From NCBI RefSeq assembly GCF_001306035.1, contig NZ_LGCM01000021.1:1-57434 (forward strand): a DNA stretch of 57,434 nt, given 5' to 3'. This DNA comes from Levilinea saccharolytica (GTDB lineage: Bacteria; Chloroflexota; Anaerolineae; Anaerolineales; Anaerolineaceae). A program made the position numbers and the translations under genes. Positions 8,282 to 17,400 of this stretch are shown in pieces (within the stretch, counting starts at the first letter, position 1; each line of letters starts with the position of its first letter). The notes under the pieces are model-generated. The model did not search any database, was not told the DNA's origin, and saw nothing but the letters and a program-made list of their open reading frames with translations.

Positions 8282-9460
8282 ATGGATATCTTCAAGAAGT
8301 GTTTTGAGTACACGGACGTCAAAGAAGCCATTGAACAAGGGTTTTACCCATTTTTCATCCCTTTGACTGACAACGAAGGCACAGAGGTGGTGTACCGCGG
8401 CCACCGGTTGATTATGTGCGGTTCGAACAATTATCTGGGTCTGACGACCCACCCCAAAGTGCGCGAGGCGGCCATTCAGGCCACGGCGCGTTACGGCACA
8501 AGCTGCACAGGTTCCCGCTTTTTGAATGGGACGCTGGAGATGCACGAGCAGCTGGAAAAAGAACTGGCAGAGTGGGTGGGCAAGGATGCCTCGCTGGTCT
8601 TCTCGACAGGGATGCAGGCCAATTTGGGGGCGGTGAGCGCGCTGGTGGGGCGCAGCGACGTGGTGATTTTGGACAAGGACGACCACGCCAGCATTGTGGA
8701 TGGGGCACGGCTGGGGTACGGCAAGATTGAGCGCTTCCGCCACAACGACATGGAGCACCTGGAACGGGTGATGGAATGTCTGCCGGAGAACGCCGGCCGA
8801 TTGATTGTGGTGGACGGGCTGTTCAGCATGGGCGGTGATTTGGCCCCGCTGCCGGAACTGGTGAAGGTGGCCCAGAAGTTCGGCGCGCGCCTGATGGTGG
8901 ACGACGCGCACGGCATGGGCGTAATGGGCGGCGGCCGGGGGACGGCGGCGCATTTTGGCCTGACCGAATCGGTGGATTTGATCATGTCCACCTTCAGCAA
9001 GTCCTTCGCTTCACTGGGCGGGTTTGTGGCGGGGGACGCGGATGTGATCAGCTACATTAAGCACCACGCGCGTTCGCTCATTTTCAGCGCCAGCATCCCG
9101 CCTGCCAACACGGCCGCGGCCCTGGCGGCCCTGGATGTGATGCGCACCGAGCCTGAGCGGGCGCAGCATGTCAACGAAATTGCGGAATACATGCGCAAGG
9201 GCTACCGCTCGATGGGGTTCAACGTGGGCGAGTCGGTGACGCCCATCATTCCGGTGATCATTGGGGATGACCAGAAGACTTTCGCTTTTTGGAAGCTGCT
9301 GTTTGACGCGGGTGTGTTTGTGAACCCGGTGATCAGCCCGGCGGTTCCGCCGGGAATGCAACTGCTGCGCACCAGCTATATGGCCACCCATACCTATGAA
9401 CAGATGGACCGCGTGTTGGAGATCTTCGGCCGGATTGGCAAAGAAATCGGCGTGATCTAA
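8282..9460 (+). CDS. Alpha-oxoamine synthase, serine palmitoyltransferase-like
   Basis: A 392-aa fold-type I PLP enzyme that condenses an amino acid with an acyl thioester. Seen directly: GSNNYLGLTTHPKV, GTSCTGSRFLNGTLEMHEQL, DKDDHASIVDG, VDDAHGMGVMG, and the PLP lysine in STFSKSFASLGG (Lys240). Family knowledge: BioF and glycine acetyltransferase carry T-L-G-K-A at that lysine, whereas bacterial serine palmitoyltransferases carry T-F-S-K-S. The N-terminus (QGFYPFFIPL) and IFSASIPPANTAA also recall the Bacteroides enzyme. Sphingoid-base synthesis is therefore a better guess than threonine or biotin metabolism, but unproven. ATG 8282 has an AGGAG site. A bidirectional terminator follows. Confidence 0.8.
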   Translation: MDIFKKCFEYTDVKEAIEQGFYPFFIPLTDNEGTEVVYRGHRLIMCGSNNYLGLTTHPKVREAAIQATARYGTSCTGSRFLNGTLEMHEQLEKELAEWVGKDASLVFSTGMQANLGAVSALVGRSDVVILDKDDHASIVDGARLGYGKIERFRHNDMEHLERVMECLPENAGRLIVVDGLFSMGGDLAPLPELVKVAQKFGARLMVDDAHGMGVMGGGRGTAAHFGLTESVDLIMSTFSKSFASLGGFVAGDADVISYIKHHARSLIFSASIPPANTAAALAALDVMRTEPERAQHVNEIAEYMRKGYRSMGFNVGESVTPIIPVIIGDDQKTFAFWKLLFDAGVFVNPVISPAVPPGMQLLRTSYMATHTYEQMDRVLEIFGRIGKEIGVI

Positions 9461-9474
9461 GCGATATCCAAAAA

Positions 9475-9515
9475 AAACGCGCGTGAGGGCCGGTTTCACT
9501 GCCTCACGCGCGTTT
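9475..9515. terminator. Bidirectional terminator
   Basis: A 14-bp perfect stem AAACGCGCGTGAGG/CCTCACGCGCGTTT (9475-9488 with 9502-9515), flanked by A-rich and T-rich sequence, sits between the convergent synthase and degV genes. Confidence 0.85.
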
Positions 9516-9535
9516 GATTTTAACCCGGGGAGGGC

Positions 9536-10372
9536 TTATTTTTCCAGGTAGATGATGCCCAGGGTATTGGGGCCGCAGTGGCTGGCCACGGTGGCTCCGG
9601 CATGCGTGATGCAAATCTCCTGGATGGGGGCCAGGGCAGCAATTTCTGCGGCAACAGCCTGAGCGTCTTCGTCACAGCCGGTGTGGGTAATGAACACGCG
9701 GTGCAGATCCATTTGCTCCAGATTTTTGCGGAAGGATTCCACCAGGCTGGCGAGGGCTTTTTTGCGCGTGCCGCGCACTTTGCTTTGGATGCCGAGGGTG
9801 CCGTCGGGGCGGCACTCAATGACGGGGCGAATTTGCAGCAGGCTGCTCATGACGTTCTGCATGGCCGAACAGCGCCCGCCCATGTAGAGATATTCAAGGG
9901 TGTCGATGATAAAAGCAGTGCGAATTTTGGGCGCGGTTTGGGTGATGTCCTGGACAATTTCATCCAGGCTTTTACCAGCGTCACGCAGCTCCGCGGCGCG
10001 CAGGGCCAACAGACCGATGCCGGTGGACAGATTGAGGGTGTCCACCACACGGATGGTGCGCTCGGGAAAGGATTGGCTGGCCAGGACGGCACTCTGGTAG
10101 GTGGCGGAAAGCTGGCTGCTGATGGTGAGCACCAACAAGTCGCCGTCCAGGGCCTGAAAGGCCGCTTCGAACCTGCCCTGGGGCACGGCGGAGGTTTTGG
10201 GCAGCTGGTTGTGGTGCTTAACCCCGGCGAACAGATCCGCCAGGCCAATTTCTTCACCGTCCAGGTAGGTTTGGCCGCCCAGGAATACGCTGAGGGGGAC
10301 TGTGTGGATATGATAGCGTTCTTTGAGGGCTGGGCTGAGGTCAGCGCAGCTATCGGTTATAATGTGAATCAT
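9536..10372 (-). CDS. DegV-family fatty-acid-binding protein
   Basis: A 278-aa DegV/EDD protein, two-domain and cytoplasmic. Family members bind a single fatty acid and can present it to fatty-acid kinase (FakA/FakB type). The signatures are MIHIITDSCADLSPALKERY at the start, SAVPQGRFEAAF, VLTISSQLSATYQSA, the D-T-L/G-I-G-L-L-A-L segment after VVDTLNLS, and the C-terminal HAGATVASHCGPNTLGIIY. ATG 10372 is preferred over an in-frame codon 45 nt upstream because it gives the family N-terminus. A TATAAT on the minus strand (10416-10421) precedes it. No FakA gene is adjacent. Confidence 0.9.
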   Translation of the reverse strand: MIHIITDSCADLSPALKERYHIHTVPLSVFLGGQTYLDGEEIGLADLFAGVKHHNQLPKTSAVPQGRFEAAFQALDGDLLVLTISSQLSATYQSAVLASQSFPERTIRVVDTLNLSTGIGLLALRAAELRDAGKSLDEIVQDITQTAPKIRTAFIIDTLEYLYMGGRCSAMQNVMSSLLQIRPVIECRPDGTLGIQSKVRGTRKKALASLVESFRKNLEQMDLHRVFITHTGCDEDAQAVAAEIAALAPIQEICITHAGATVASHCGPNTLGIIYLEK

Positions 10373-10451
10373 AATGGGCACCTTTGTATGATTTTCGGAT
10401 GAAAACAATGGCAACATTATAGCAGGCTTTCTGCTGTCTGCGCGCAGGCTG

Positions 10452-10480
10452 AACGGCTGAGAGAAAGCTCAGCCGTTTTT
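10452..10480 (+). terminator. Terminator-like hairpin just upstream of the HAD gene
   Basis: A perfect 10-bp stem AACGGCTGAG/CTCAGCCGTT (10452-10461 with 10468-10477) is continued by further T residues to 10480. It points along the plus strand and ends 23 nt before the TTG start of the next gene, where no upstream plus-strand gene needs terminating. It may be an attenuator or an insulating element. Confidence 0.6.
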
Positions 10481-10503
10481 ATTCCATCACGGCGAGGTGT
10501 GTT

Positions 10504-11685
10504 TTGAAGCGTATTTTGCTCTTTGATCTGGACGGTGTGTTGATTCTGCCGCGCGGCTACCGGGCTGCTGTTCACGACACGCTGACGTATTTTCTGGAAG
10601 ATCTACACCTGAGCCATTTGGCGGTGGATGACGGCCTGCCGCCGCTGTTTGAATCCCTGGGGGTGACCTCCGAATGGGATATGATCGCCGTTTCGTTGGC
10701 GGTGGCGTTGGACGCGGCGGCGGGAGCCTTTCCGCACCTGGCGCAGGTGGGCACACTGGTGCAGATGAAGACCGCGATGGAGAATTTGGACCTGCACGAG
10801 CTGCGGGTGGAATGGCGGGAGCGCGTGCGCGCGCTGGGGCCTTTTATGAAGCGCGAGCCTTCGCCTTCAGAGGCGCTGCTGGCGGCTTGCCGCGGGAACG
10901 GTACGCATTTGCTGCCAAACCTGAGCGGGCGGGAGATTTTGGAAGATTTGCTGGGGCGCACGCGGGCGCTGTGGAGCTGCCCTACCACGCGCTTTTTCCA
11001 GAATCTGGCGCTGGGGGCGGAGATGTTCCGCGAGTATTACGACCAAGAGCCGTATTTGGAGGTGCCCTCTTACCTGCTGGCGATGGATGAGCCGCTGGCG
11101 ACGCCGGAAACCTCGGCGCGCATCTTGGCGGGGATGCGCAGCGGGGCGCATTTTGCTGCGGCGCTGACTGCCCGGCCCAGCCTGCCGCCGCGTGGGGTGA
11201 CCAACGAGCCGCGCGAGGAATATTCACCGGAGGCCGAGCTGGCGCTGCAGGCTGTGGGACTGAGCGAGCTGCCCTCGGTGGCCTGGGGGCGGCTGGTGTA
11301 TCAGGGGAAGAAACTGGGAAAATCACCGGATTTGCTGTTGAAGCCCGCGCCTACGCAGGCCCTGGCGGGCATGGCGGCGGCCCTCACCGGCGACGAGGTG
11401 GGCGCGCTGGATTGGGCGGCGGAGATGTTGACCAGCCCGACCCCAGCAGAGACAGCCAAACGGATGCTGCCGGAGAGCCTGGAAGTGCATGTGTTTGAAG
11501 ATTCGCCGGTGGGGATCCTGGCGGTGCAGCGGGCGGCGGACTTGTTAGCTCAGGCGGCCGTTGCTGTGCAGGTGCGGGGCTGGGGGATTGCCTCGGGGCA
11601 CCCCGAGAAAACGGAAGCGCTGCGCGCTTTGGGCGCGGAGATCTGCGAGGATGTGAACCAGGCGGTTGCCAGGGCTTTGGGCTAA
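10504..11685 (+). CDS. HAD-like hydrolase, 393 aa
   Basis: The N-terminus KRILLFDLDGVLILPRGY is a HAD motif I with the nucleophile and acid/base aspartates. Motif IV appears late as HVFEDSPVGILAV near residue 330. Between them is an unusually long, mostly helical insert of about 300 residues that I cannot assign. The substrate is unknown. Translation probably starts at TTG 10504 after GCGAGGTG; no ATG is available nearby. The 3' end overlaps the convergent corA by 4 nt. The HAD fold is supported by both motifs; motif III lysine is uncertain. Confidence 0.75.
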   Translation: MKRILLFDLDGVLILPRGYRAAVHDTLTYFLEDLHLSHLAVDDGLPPLFESLGVTSEWDMIAVSLAVALDAAAGAFPHLAQVGTLVQMKTAMENLDLHELRVEWRERVRALGPFMKREPSPSEALLAACRGNGTHLLPNLSGREILEDLLGRTRALWSCPTTRFFQNLALGAEMFREYYDQEPYLEVPSYLLAMDEPLATPETSARILAGMRSGAHFAAALTARPSLPPRGVTNEPREEYSPEAELALQAVGLSELPSVAWGRLVYQGKKLGKSPDLLLKPAPTQALAGMAAALTGDEVGALDWAAEMLTSPTPAETAKRMLPESLEVHVFEDSPVGILAVQRAADLLAQAAVAVQVRGWGIASGHPEKTEALRALGAEICEDVNQAVARALG

Positions 11686-12659
11686 AACCAACCGCGCTTT
11701 TTGAAGAAAAGGACCATTCCACCCGCGATGAGGGCAAACACAACCCACACCAGGGGATATCCCCAGGGGTGGGTTAATTCTGGCATGAAATGAAAATTCA
11801 TACCGTAGACTCCGGCCACGAAGGACAGCGGCAGGAAGATGGTGGAAACGATGGTGAGGGCCTTCATGACTTCGTTCAGGCGCAAGGAGGTTGAATTCAG
11901 GTAGATATCCAGGGCGCTGGTGGCGATATCGCGCAGGGTTTCGGTGAGGTCCTGGATGCGCACCAGATGATCGTAAATGTCGCGGAAGTAGATCTGGCTT
12001 TGCTTGTCCACCATGGGGAATTCATCACGGGTGAGGCGGTTGATGATTTCTCGCTGGGGGCTGAGGATGCGGCGCAGGGTCATCAGGCTGTGCTTGATGG
12101 ACAGGATGCGTTGGAGAGTGATGGGGTGGGGTTTTTGCAGCACGGCGTCTTCCAGGTCATCCAATTCATCATCGAGCTGATCCACCAGGGGCATGTAATC
12201 GTCCACCAGGGCGTCGATGATCGCATGACAAAGGAAATCAGAGCCGTTGAGATAGACGCGTTGGTCGCGGGCCAGGCGCTGAATGACGCGTTCGACGGGC
12301 GGCATGCTCTCTTCGGCGTAGCAGGTGACCACAAAGTTCTCACCCAGATAGAGGTTTAGTTCGAAGGTTTCCAGGGTATCCAGGCGGTGATCAGGGTGTA
12401 AGGCGTGAACGATGAGGAAAAGGTAGCTGCCGAAGTCGTCAATTTTGGGGGGTTGGTAGCCGACGGAGAGGCAGTCTTCAATGGTCAGCGGGTGAAAATT
12501 GAATAGGTCTCCCAACACATATTGCGTTTCCTGGGGGGTGGCATTGGCCAGATTAACCCACAATAAATGATCCGGATTCGGCAGACTGATGCGGATTTGG
12601 TCAAGGGTGAGGTCTTTATGGCAGTTCTTTTCTTCGTCAAACAGAAAAATTTGGATCAT
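11682..12659 (-). CDS. corA: CorA-family divalent cation transporter
   Basis: A 325-aa inner-membrane Mg2+/Co2+ channel. It has an N-terminal cytoplasmic domain (QYVLGDLFNFHPLTIEDCLS, with VTCYAEESMPPVERV), a long coiled stalk, and two C-terminal membrane helices. The first ends with the selectivity signature YGMNF (VAGVYGMNFHFMPELTHP). The second (PLVWVVFALIAGGMVLFFKK) is followed by positive residues at the end. Length and topology match the family. A minus-strand TATAAT (12742-12747) shares its bases with a plus-strand -10 for the SCP2 gene. It is monocistronic, and its 3' end overlaps the HAD gene tail to tail. Confidence 0.95.
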   Translation of the reverse strand: MIQIFLFDEEKNCHKDLTLDQIRISLPNPDHLLWVNLANATPQETQYVLGDLFNFHPLTIEDCLSVGYQPPKIDDFGSYLFLIVHALHPDHRLDTLETFELNLYLGENFVVTCYAEESMPPVERVIQRLARDQRVYLNGSDFLCHAIIDALVDDYMPLVDQLDDELDDLEDAVLQKPHPITLQRILSIKHSLMTLRRILSPQREIINRLTRDEFPMVDKQSQIYFRDIYDHLVRIQDLTETLRDIATSALDIYLNSTSLRLNEVMKALTIVSTIFLPLSFVAGVYGMNFHFMPELTHPWGYPLVWVVFALIAGGMVLFFKKRGWF

Positions 12660-12737
12660 GGCCGAGTTTCCTATCCCATCGCCGTATGAAGTGCACGAAT
12701 TTGCGGGATGAGTCCGTGAGTTTGGGGTGATAACCGT

Positions 12738-12747
12738 TATAATTATA
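12738..12747. promoter_or_regulatory. Overlapping divergent -10 elements (corA / SCP2 gene)
   Basis: The palindrome TATAATTATA contains TATAAT on the plus strand (12738-12743) and on the minus strand (12742-12747). The two divergent transcripts would start from opposite sides of it and cannot be opened simultaneously. -35 boxes are weak on both sides. Confidence 0.4.
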
Positions 12748-12832
12748 CTGGTAGATAAGGAATTTCTGACGGCTTGCCGGTGGGTGGGCTTCTTTTACCG
12801 CCCTTGTGAAAGGGTGTTTTCTGGGAGAAAAA

Positions 12833-13171
12833 ATGAGCGAATATACCATTGCGGAACTGTTGGAACGAATGCCGGAAGCCTTTGTGCCGGAACGCGCGGC
12901 AGGGGTGAATGCCACCGTGCAGCTGCATTTGAGCGGGCCGGGCGGCGGGGATTGGGTGATCACCATCGCCAATCAGCAATGTAAGACGGAAGTGGGCACG
13001 ATCCCCAACCCGAATTTGACCTTTTTAGCGTCGGCACAGGATTGCCTGGATATTTTTACAGGCAAACTGGATGGAATGAAGGCGTTTATGCTGGGCAAGC
13101 TTCAGCTCCGGGGGGATATGAGCCTGGCGATGAAACTGGTGAGTTACTTCAACGTCAACCGCAGTTTCTAG
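12833..13171 (+). CDS. SCP2 sterol/lipid-binding domain protein, 112 aa
   Basis: This is a stand-alone SCP2 domain: an N-terminal helix (TIAELLERMPEAFVPERAAG), a beta-sheet region (ATVQLHLSGPGGGDWVITIANQQ), and the typical C-terminal DCLDIFTGKLDGMKAFMLGK followed by LRGDMSLAMKL. The family forms a hydrophobic tunnel binding lipids or acyl groups; in bacteria the ligand is usually unknown. ATG 12833 follows GGGAGAA. It is divergent from corA and has no obvious functional partner. Confidence 0.9.
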   Translation: MSEYTIAELLERMPEAFVPERAAGVNATVQLHLSGPGGGDWVITIANQQCKTEVGTIPNPNLTFLASAQDCLDIFTGKLDGMKAFMLGKLQLRGDMSLAMKLVSYFNVNRSF

Positions 13172-13191
13172 GCAGCACCTGGTGAACAAAA

Positions 13192-13226
13192 ACCGCCGTG
13201 GGAAGGCTCAGCCATCTCACGGCGGT
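13192..13226. terminator. Hairpin between convergent SCP2 and DUF59 genes
   Basis: ACCGCCGTG (13192-13200) pairs with CACGGCGGT (13218-13226), with internal GGCTCAGCC also self-complementary. It is preceded by an A-run (a T-run for the minus strand), so it fits best as terminator of the minus-strand unit. Confidence 0.7.
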
Positions 13227-13252
13227 GATGTTTCTTGCGGATGAAGGCAGAC

Positions 13253-13606
13253 TTAGAACAAACCCCAATCGTCGGCCAGCCCTTCTTCCATCATCGAAAA
13301 ATCCCACACATCCAGACCCAGGTCCACATGGGTGGGGCGCTCTAAAATCGATTCAGCCTTTTGGCGGGTGCTTTCGATCATGGCTGGGCCGTAAGGGCAA
13401 AAGGGGGTGGTGAGGATCATGCGAATCAGGGCGTGATCGGCTTCGATAGTGACATCGCGAATAAGGCCAAGCTGAATGATATTGAGGCCAATTTCGGGAT
13501 CAATCACTTCCCGCAGTCCATCGCGCAGAGCGGCGCAAAGTTCGGGATGTTCACTTTCAGCCTGCCAAACAGGCTGGTTGGATCCTGGGGGGGTGGGGGT
13601 GGTCAT
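13253..13606 (-). CDS. MIP18/DUF59 (PaaD-like) iron-sulfur assembly factor, 117 aa
   Basis: The core LREVIDPEIGLNIIQLGLIRDV is the DPE-x-G-x-N-x-x-x-L-G signature of MIP18/SufT-type proteins. TTPFCPYGPAM carries the reactive cysteine (usually TxxxCP). The C-terminus DLGLDVWDFSMMEEGLADDW is acidic. Such proteins help deliver or mature Fe-S clusters. The start ATG (13604-13606) overlaps the stop of the upstream SufR-like gene (ATGA), so the two are translationally coupled. Co-transcription with a Fe-S-sensing repressor and the neighbouring suf operon supports this role. Confidence 0.88.
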   Translation of the reverse strand: MTTPTPPGSNQPVWQAESEHPELCAALRDGLREVIDPEIGLNIIQLGLIRDVTIEADHALIRMILTTPFCPYGPAMIESTRQKAESILERPTHVDLGLDVWDFSMMEEGLADDWGLF

Positions 13607-14262
13607 GCGGGTTGATCCTCCGAGGGAGCAAGATCTGAAACGATATAGGTGCAGTGCTGGTCGCCGCGCAGCAGGCATTGGACCTTGGCGGTGGGGATGG
13701 CCAGGACGGTGGAGATGAGGGTTTGATCCAGGGAGCAGACTTCGGGGTGCTGTTGGCCCACCTGGTAGTAGGGGCAGCTAATTTCGTGGATCAAATAATG
13801 ATCGCCTTGTTTTTCCCATTCCACGGAAAAACCTTCTTGAGAAAGCACTTCTTTGATCACTTCCAATTTCTCTTCAATGGGCAGGGCCTGCACTTTTTGG
13901 GCGATATCTGTGCCCAGGTCGGTGGCCATCTGGACGAAGAGGCGGTCCACCACCTCGGACGGCAGGGTTTCTTTGAGCTGATCCAGCAAACGGTTGGTGA
14001 GGCGAAGGTAGCGGGTGGGGAAGCGCTCCATGCCTTTTTCGGTGAGAGAGTACACCAGGCGAGGGCGGCCCACACCGTGGCGTTCTTCTTCAACGGCAAT
14101 CAGCCCATCGCCCTGCAAATTGCTGAGGTGGTGGCGGACGGAAATACCGTTAATGCCCACCGCATCAGCCAATTCGTTGATGCTGCAGCGCGGGTGATTA
14201 AGCAGGGTGTGTAAGATTCGGTCTCGGGTGCTTTTCATCGGGACATCACGTATGCTATCCAT
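13603..14262 (-). CDS. SufR-like winged-helix iron-sulfur sensing repressor
   Basis: The N-terminal winged helix (KSTRDRILHTLLNHPRCSIN, ADAVGINGISVRHHLSNLQ) is of the DeoR/ArsR-like SufR type. The C-terminal half has the cysteine set expected for a [4Fe-4S] sensor: CPYYQVGQQHPEVC and CLLRGDQHC. In cyanobacteria and actinobacteria SufR represses its own gene and suf when its cluster is intact. Two starts are plausible, MDSIRDVP (14262, with AGAAGG upstream) and MKSTRD (14238). The gene has a strong promoter overlapped by an inverted repeat that reappears in front of sufC, so autoregulation and suf control are likely (inference from sequence). Confidence 0.88.
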   Translation of the reverse strand: MDSIRDVPMKSTRDRILHTLLNHPRCSINELADAVGINGISVRHHLSNLQGDGLIAVEEERHGVGRPRLVYSLTEKGMERFPTRYLRLTNRLLDQLKETLPSEVVDRLFVQMATDLGTDIAQKVQALPIEEKLEVIKEVLSQEGFSVEWEKQGDHYLIHEISCPYYQVGQQHPEVCSLDQTLISTVLAIPTAKVQCLLRGDQHCTYIVSDLAPSEDQPA

Positions 14263-14325
14263 AAAAGGGTACAGCCTTCTCTCTGCGCGGGGCGAAGAGA
14301 GATGCGGAACGTACCGCATGTGGGC

Positions 14326-14355
14326 AGTATATCACAGGCGTTTCAATAATGTCAA
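14326..14355 (-). promoter_or_regulatory. Promoter of the SufR-like gene
   Basis: On the minus strand there is a perfect TTGACA (14350-14355), an 18-nt spacer and TATACT (14326-14331). The operator-like inverted repeat abuts and overlaps the -35 box. Confidence 0.8.
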
Positions 14356-14381
14356 TATATAAGATTTATATCCTAAATATT
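14354..14381. promoter_or_regulatory. Predicted SufR-type operator, site A
   Basis: The imperfect inverted repeat AATATATA-N12-TAAATATT overlaps the -35 box of the SufR-like promoter. The same half-sites and the same 12-nt spacing occur at 18620-18647. It differs from the cyanobacterial CAAC-N6-GTTG box, so it would be a lineage-specific operator. Confidence 0.65.
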
Positions 14382-14435
14382 CGCTGAGCGGGAGAGTGGG
14401 TACAGCTGCACGGAATCAATTTGGATATCTCACGT

Positions 14436-14441
14436 TATAAT
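14436..14441 (+). promoter_or_regulatory. -10 element of the large surface-protein gene
   Basis: TATAAT lies 38 nt upstream of the GTG start at 14479. It is the only recognisable promoter element there. Confidence 0.4.
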
Positions 14442-14478
14442 ACGTACAGGTGCAATTCTTTCGAAGGTTCAAAGGCAG

Positions 14479-17400
14479 GTGGATTTGAATTCGATTGGGC
14501 GAATTTTACTGGCGGCTGCCGCGGCGTTGGGGGGACTGTGGTTTCAGGGGGCGACCCGCGGGCTAACCCAAACCAAAGCGGTGAGCTGGGTGGTTTACGC
14601 GGCGGAAAACGCCGGAGGCACAGATCTGTATTGGGCGCGCTCCGACGGGGGGACAGCTGTGGCCCTGACAGATACCCCGGCGCGTGAAGATTTGCCGCGC
14701 TTTTCACCGGACGGTACGCGCCTGGCCTTTTTGGAGGGGCAAGGGGAGGCCGCTGGGCTGGTAGTGATGGACGCCGGAGGTCAAAACCGGCTGCGGCTGA
14801 GCCCCGACACATTAACGGTGCGGGATTTGGCCTGGTCGCCGGACGGCCAGCAGCTGGCCTTTTCAGCGGCGCCTATTGCGGGCGGTAAGCTGCGCGTTTA
14901 CACCGCTGCGGCGGACGGCAGCGGCAGTCTGAAGGCCCACAGCGCGGAAAATGAGGCCTGTTGGCAGCCGGTTTGGTCGCCGAGGGGAGACCAACTGGCG
15001 GCGATCTGCGCTCCGTTTGGCCCTTCTGAAACCCCTTACCCTGAAAGTCAGGTGGTGCTGATCCAAACGCAAAGCGGTGAACGCCGCGCGCTGATTTCGC
15101 AGCTAGGGACGGCCCAGTTTTCACCCGCCTGGTCGCCGGACGGGAAACGCATCGCTTATGCGGCTGCGGGCGGCGGGCAAAGCGGCATCCATGTAGTGGA
15201 GACGGCGGAAGGCAGCGCGGATCTGGCTTTGAGCGCGCACGAGGGGGATCATTCGCCGCAGTGGTCACCGGATGGAAGCTGGATTGCCTTTGCCTCAGAC
15301 CCCGCTATGGGTCAGCGGGCTTTGTTTACCCCGCAGCCCGACGCTCAAGCTGAGATCTATTTGGTGCGGCCGGACGGCAGCGGGCTGCTGCTGCTGGTTT
15401 CAGGTTTGCCGTTTGCAGATTTCTGCTGGACAGCGGAGGGAGATCGGATTGTTTTCACGCAGCGGCCTGACGCTCAGACGGGCAATGCGGGATTAAACCT
15501 GGCTTCGGTGCGCACTGACGGATCGCAGATGCAGTGGATCACCTCGGTGGAGGGGGCGGCCTTTAGCCCCAGCGCTGCGGCGGGCGGAGGGCTGGAGCCG
15601 AGCCTGACTCTGGAGGGGGTGGTGCGAACAGCGGATGGGCAGCCCCTGGCGGGAGTGAGCGTGCATTTGGCGGATTCTGAGCCGGCCCTGACCGGTGCGG
15701 ACGGACGTTTCAGCTTCCAGCATTTGAGCGCGGGCAGCTACGCGCTGCGGCCGGTGTTGAGCGGGTATCAATTTCAACCGTCAGAGCAGCAGGTGAATTT
15801 GCGCCAGGGGGGTGAGGCGGTGGTGTTTGAGGCTGCCCAGGCGGACGGGCTGTTTATCTCTCATATTCAAGCGATTCAAGCGGTGGACGGAGAAGGGCAG
15901 CTGACGGCGGGCAAGCCCACTGTGGTGCGCGTGTATGTGGACTGCGGCGAGGGCTGTACCGAGCTGGCGGGGGTCACAGGGACGCTGCGGGGGGTGAGCG
16001 GAGAAGGACGCGATTTGGGGATGCTGATGCCGGAACCGGTCAGCATCACGGCTTTCCATGAAGATTGGACGCAGCAGCAGGGCGACCCGCAGCGCAGTCT
16101 GAATTTCCTGCTGCCTGAGGAGTGGCTGAGCGGTACCCTGCGGCTGACTGCGGACGTGGGGGGCACACAGCGCGAAACGAGCCTGACCTTTGCGCCGGGG
16201 ATCCGACTGCGGCTGGCCTGGTTTGATCTGGGATACCGCCCAGCGGCGGGAGCCGGCACGCCGGAACCCGCGCAACAGACCCTGCTGCCAGACCGCAGCG
16301 CAGCTCAAGAGGCTGTGCGCGATTTGTGGGATATGCTGCCGTTGGCTCCGGATGGGTTGACCTATGTGTACCAGCCGGGGATTTTTCAGACCTTTGAAAG
16401 CACCCTGGATTGCCCGGCTTTGAGCGGCGGCAGCGGCTGCCCGGCGGTGACGGATTATCTGCTGACCCTGCGGCTGCTGTATGAGCGCACGGCCCGTGAA
16501 GGACGGTGGGCAGGTGGGGAAGCCCCCGGTCGGGTGATGGCCTGGACGCACCCGGATACACAAAACGACGGGCAGTGCAGCCTGGCGGATACGGGCTGGT
16601 CGCACGGCGATACGCTGCCTTCGATCGGAAGAGTGGCTGTGGGCGCTTCCACCTGCACCTTTAACCTGAAAACGATGGATTCCGGCCAGACGCTGACGCG
16701 CGAAATGGGCCATTTGCTGAACGCGAACGGGCTGCGCCCAACGGCTGCCAAAAACCGTCTGGCTTGCTGGTGGGGCGAGGCGAACACCACAGGTACCCTG
16801 GGAGGCTGGGGAGCGCGGGTGAGCGCATCGGGCTTTGAGCTGTTTGACCCGGCGGCCACTTTTGATGTGTTGTCGTACTGCACACCGGCCTGGGTTTCTC
16901 CGGCGACGGCGCAGGCTTTTGGTACCGGCTTTGCCAATCAGGATGTGTTCCTTTCGGGCGGAGATCTTCCCGTAGGCGGGCGGCTGGCGGCGGGGCTGCC
17001 GCGAGACATGCGCGCGCCCGCGGAAGGGCAGCTGCTGACGGCTGCGGTGATCCGACAATCGGGGCAAGCGGAGATTCTGCCGGCTTTCCGCATCGCCTCA
17101 CGCATGCCGCCGCTGGTGGGGGGTGAAACGGGGACCTGCCTGCAGGTGCGCGACGCAGAAGAAAACGTGCTGGAGCAGATGTGCCAGGAATTGGATTACC
17201 TGCATCCCACCCTGGGGCAAAACATCGGCGTGGATTTTATCACGGCCAGTTTTACCGCGGACACAGAGCTGGCGGCTTCTTTGGTGGTGGTGCGGGGTGA
17301 AACGGAATTGGCCCGGCGGACGGCTTCGGCTAACCCGCCGATGCTGACCCTGCTGGAACCAGCAGGCGGAGAAGCCTGGGCGGACGGGCAAACGGCCTGG

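Noticed and set aside
8282-9460. Naming the PLP enzyme glycine C-acetyltransferase (kbl) or bioF
   Set aside because: The active-site lysine context T-F-S-K-S and other segments fit serine palmitoyltransferase better, and no threonine dehydrogenase or biotin gene is adjacent.
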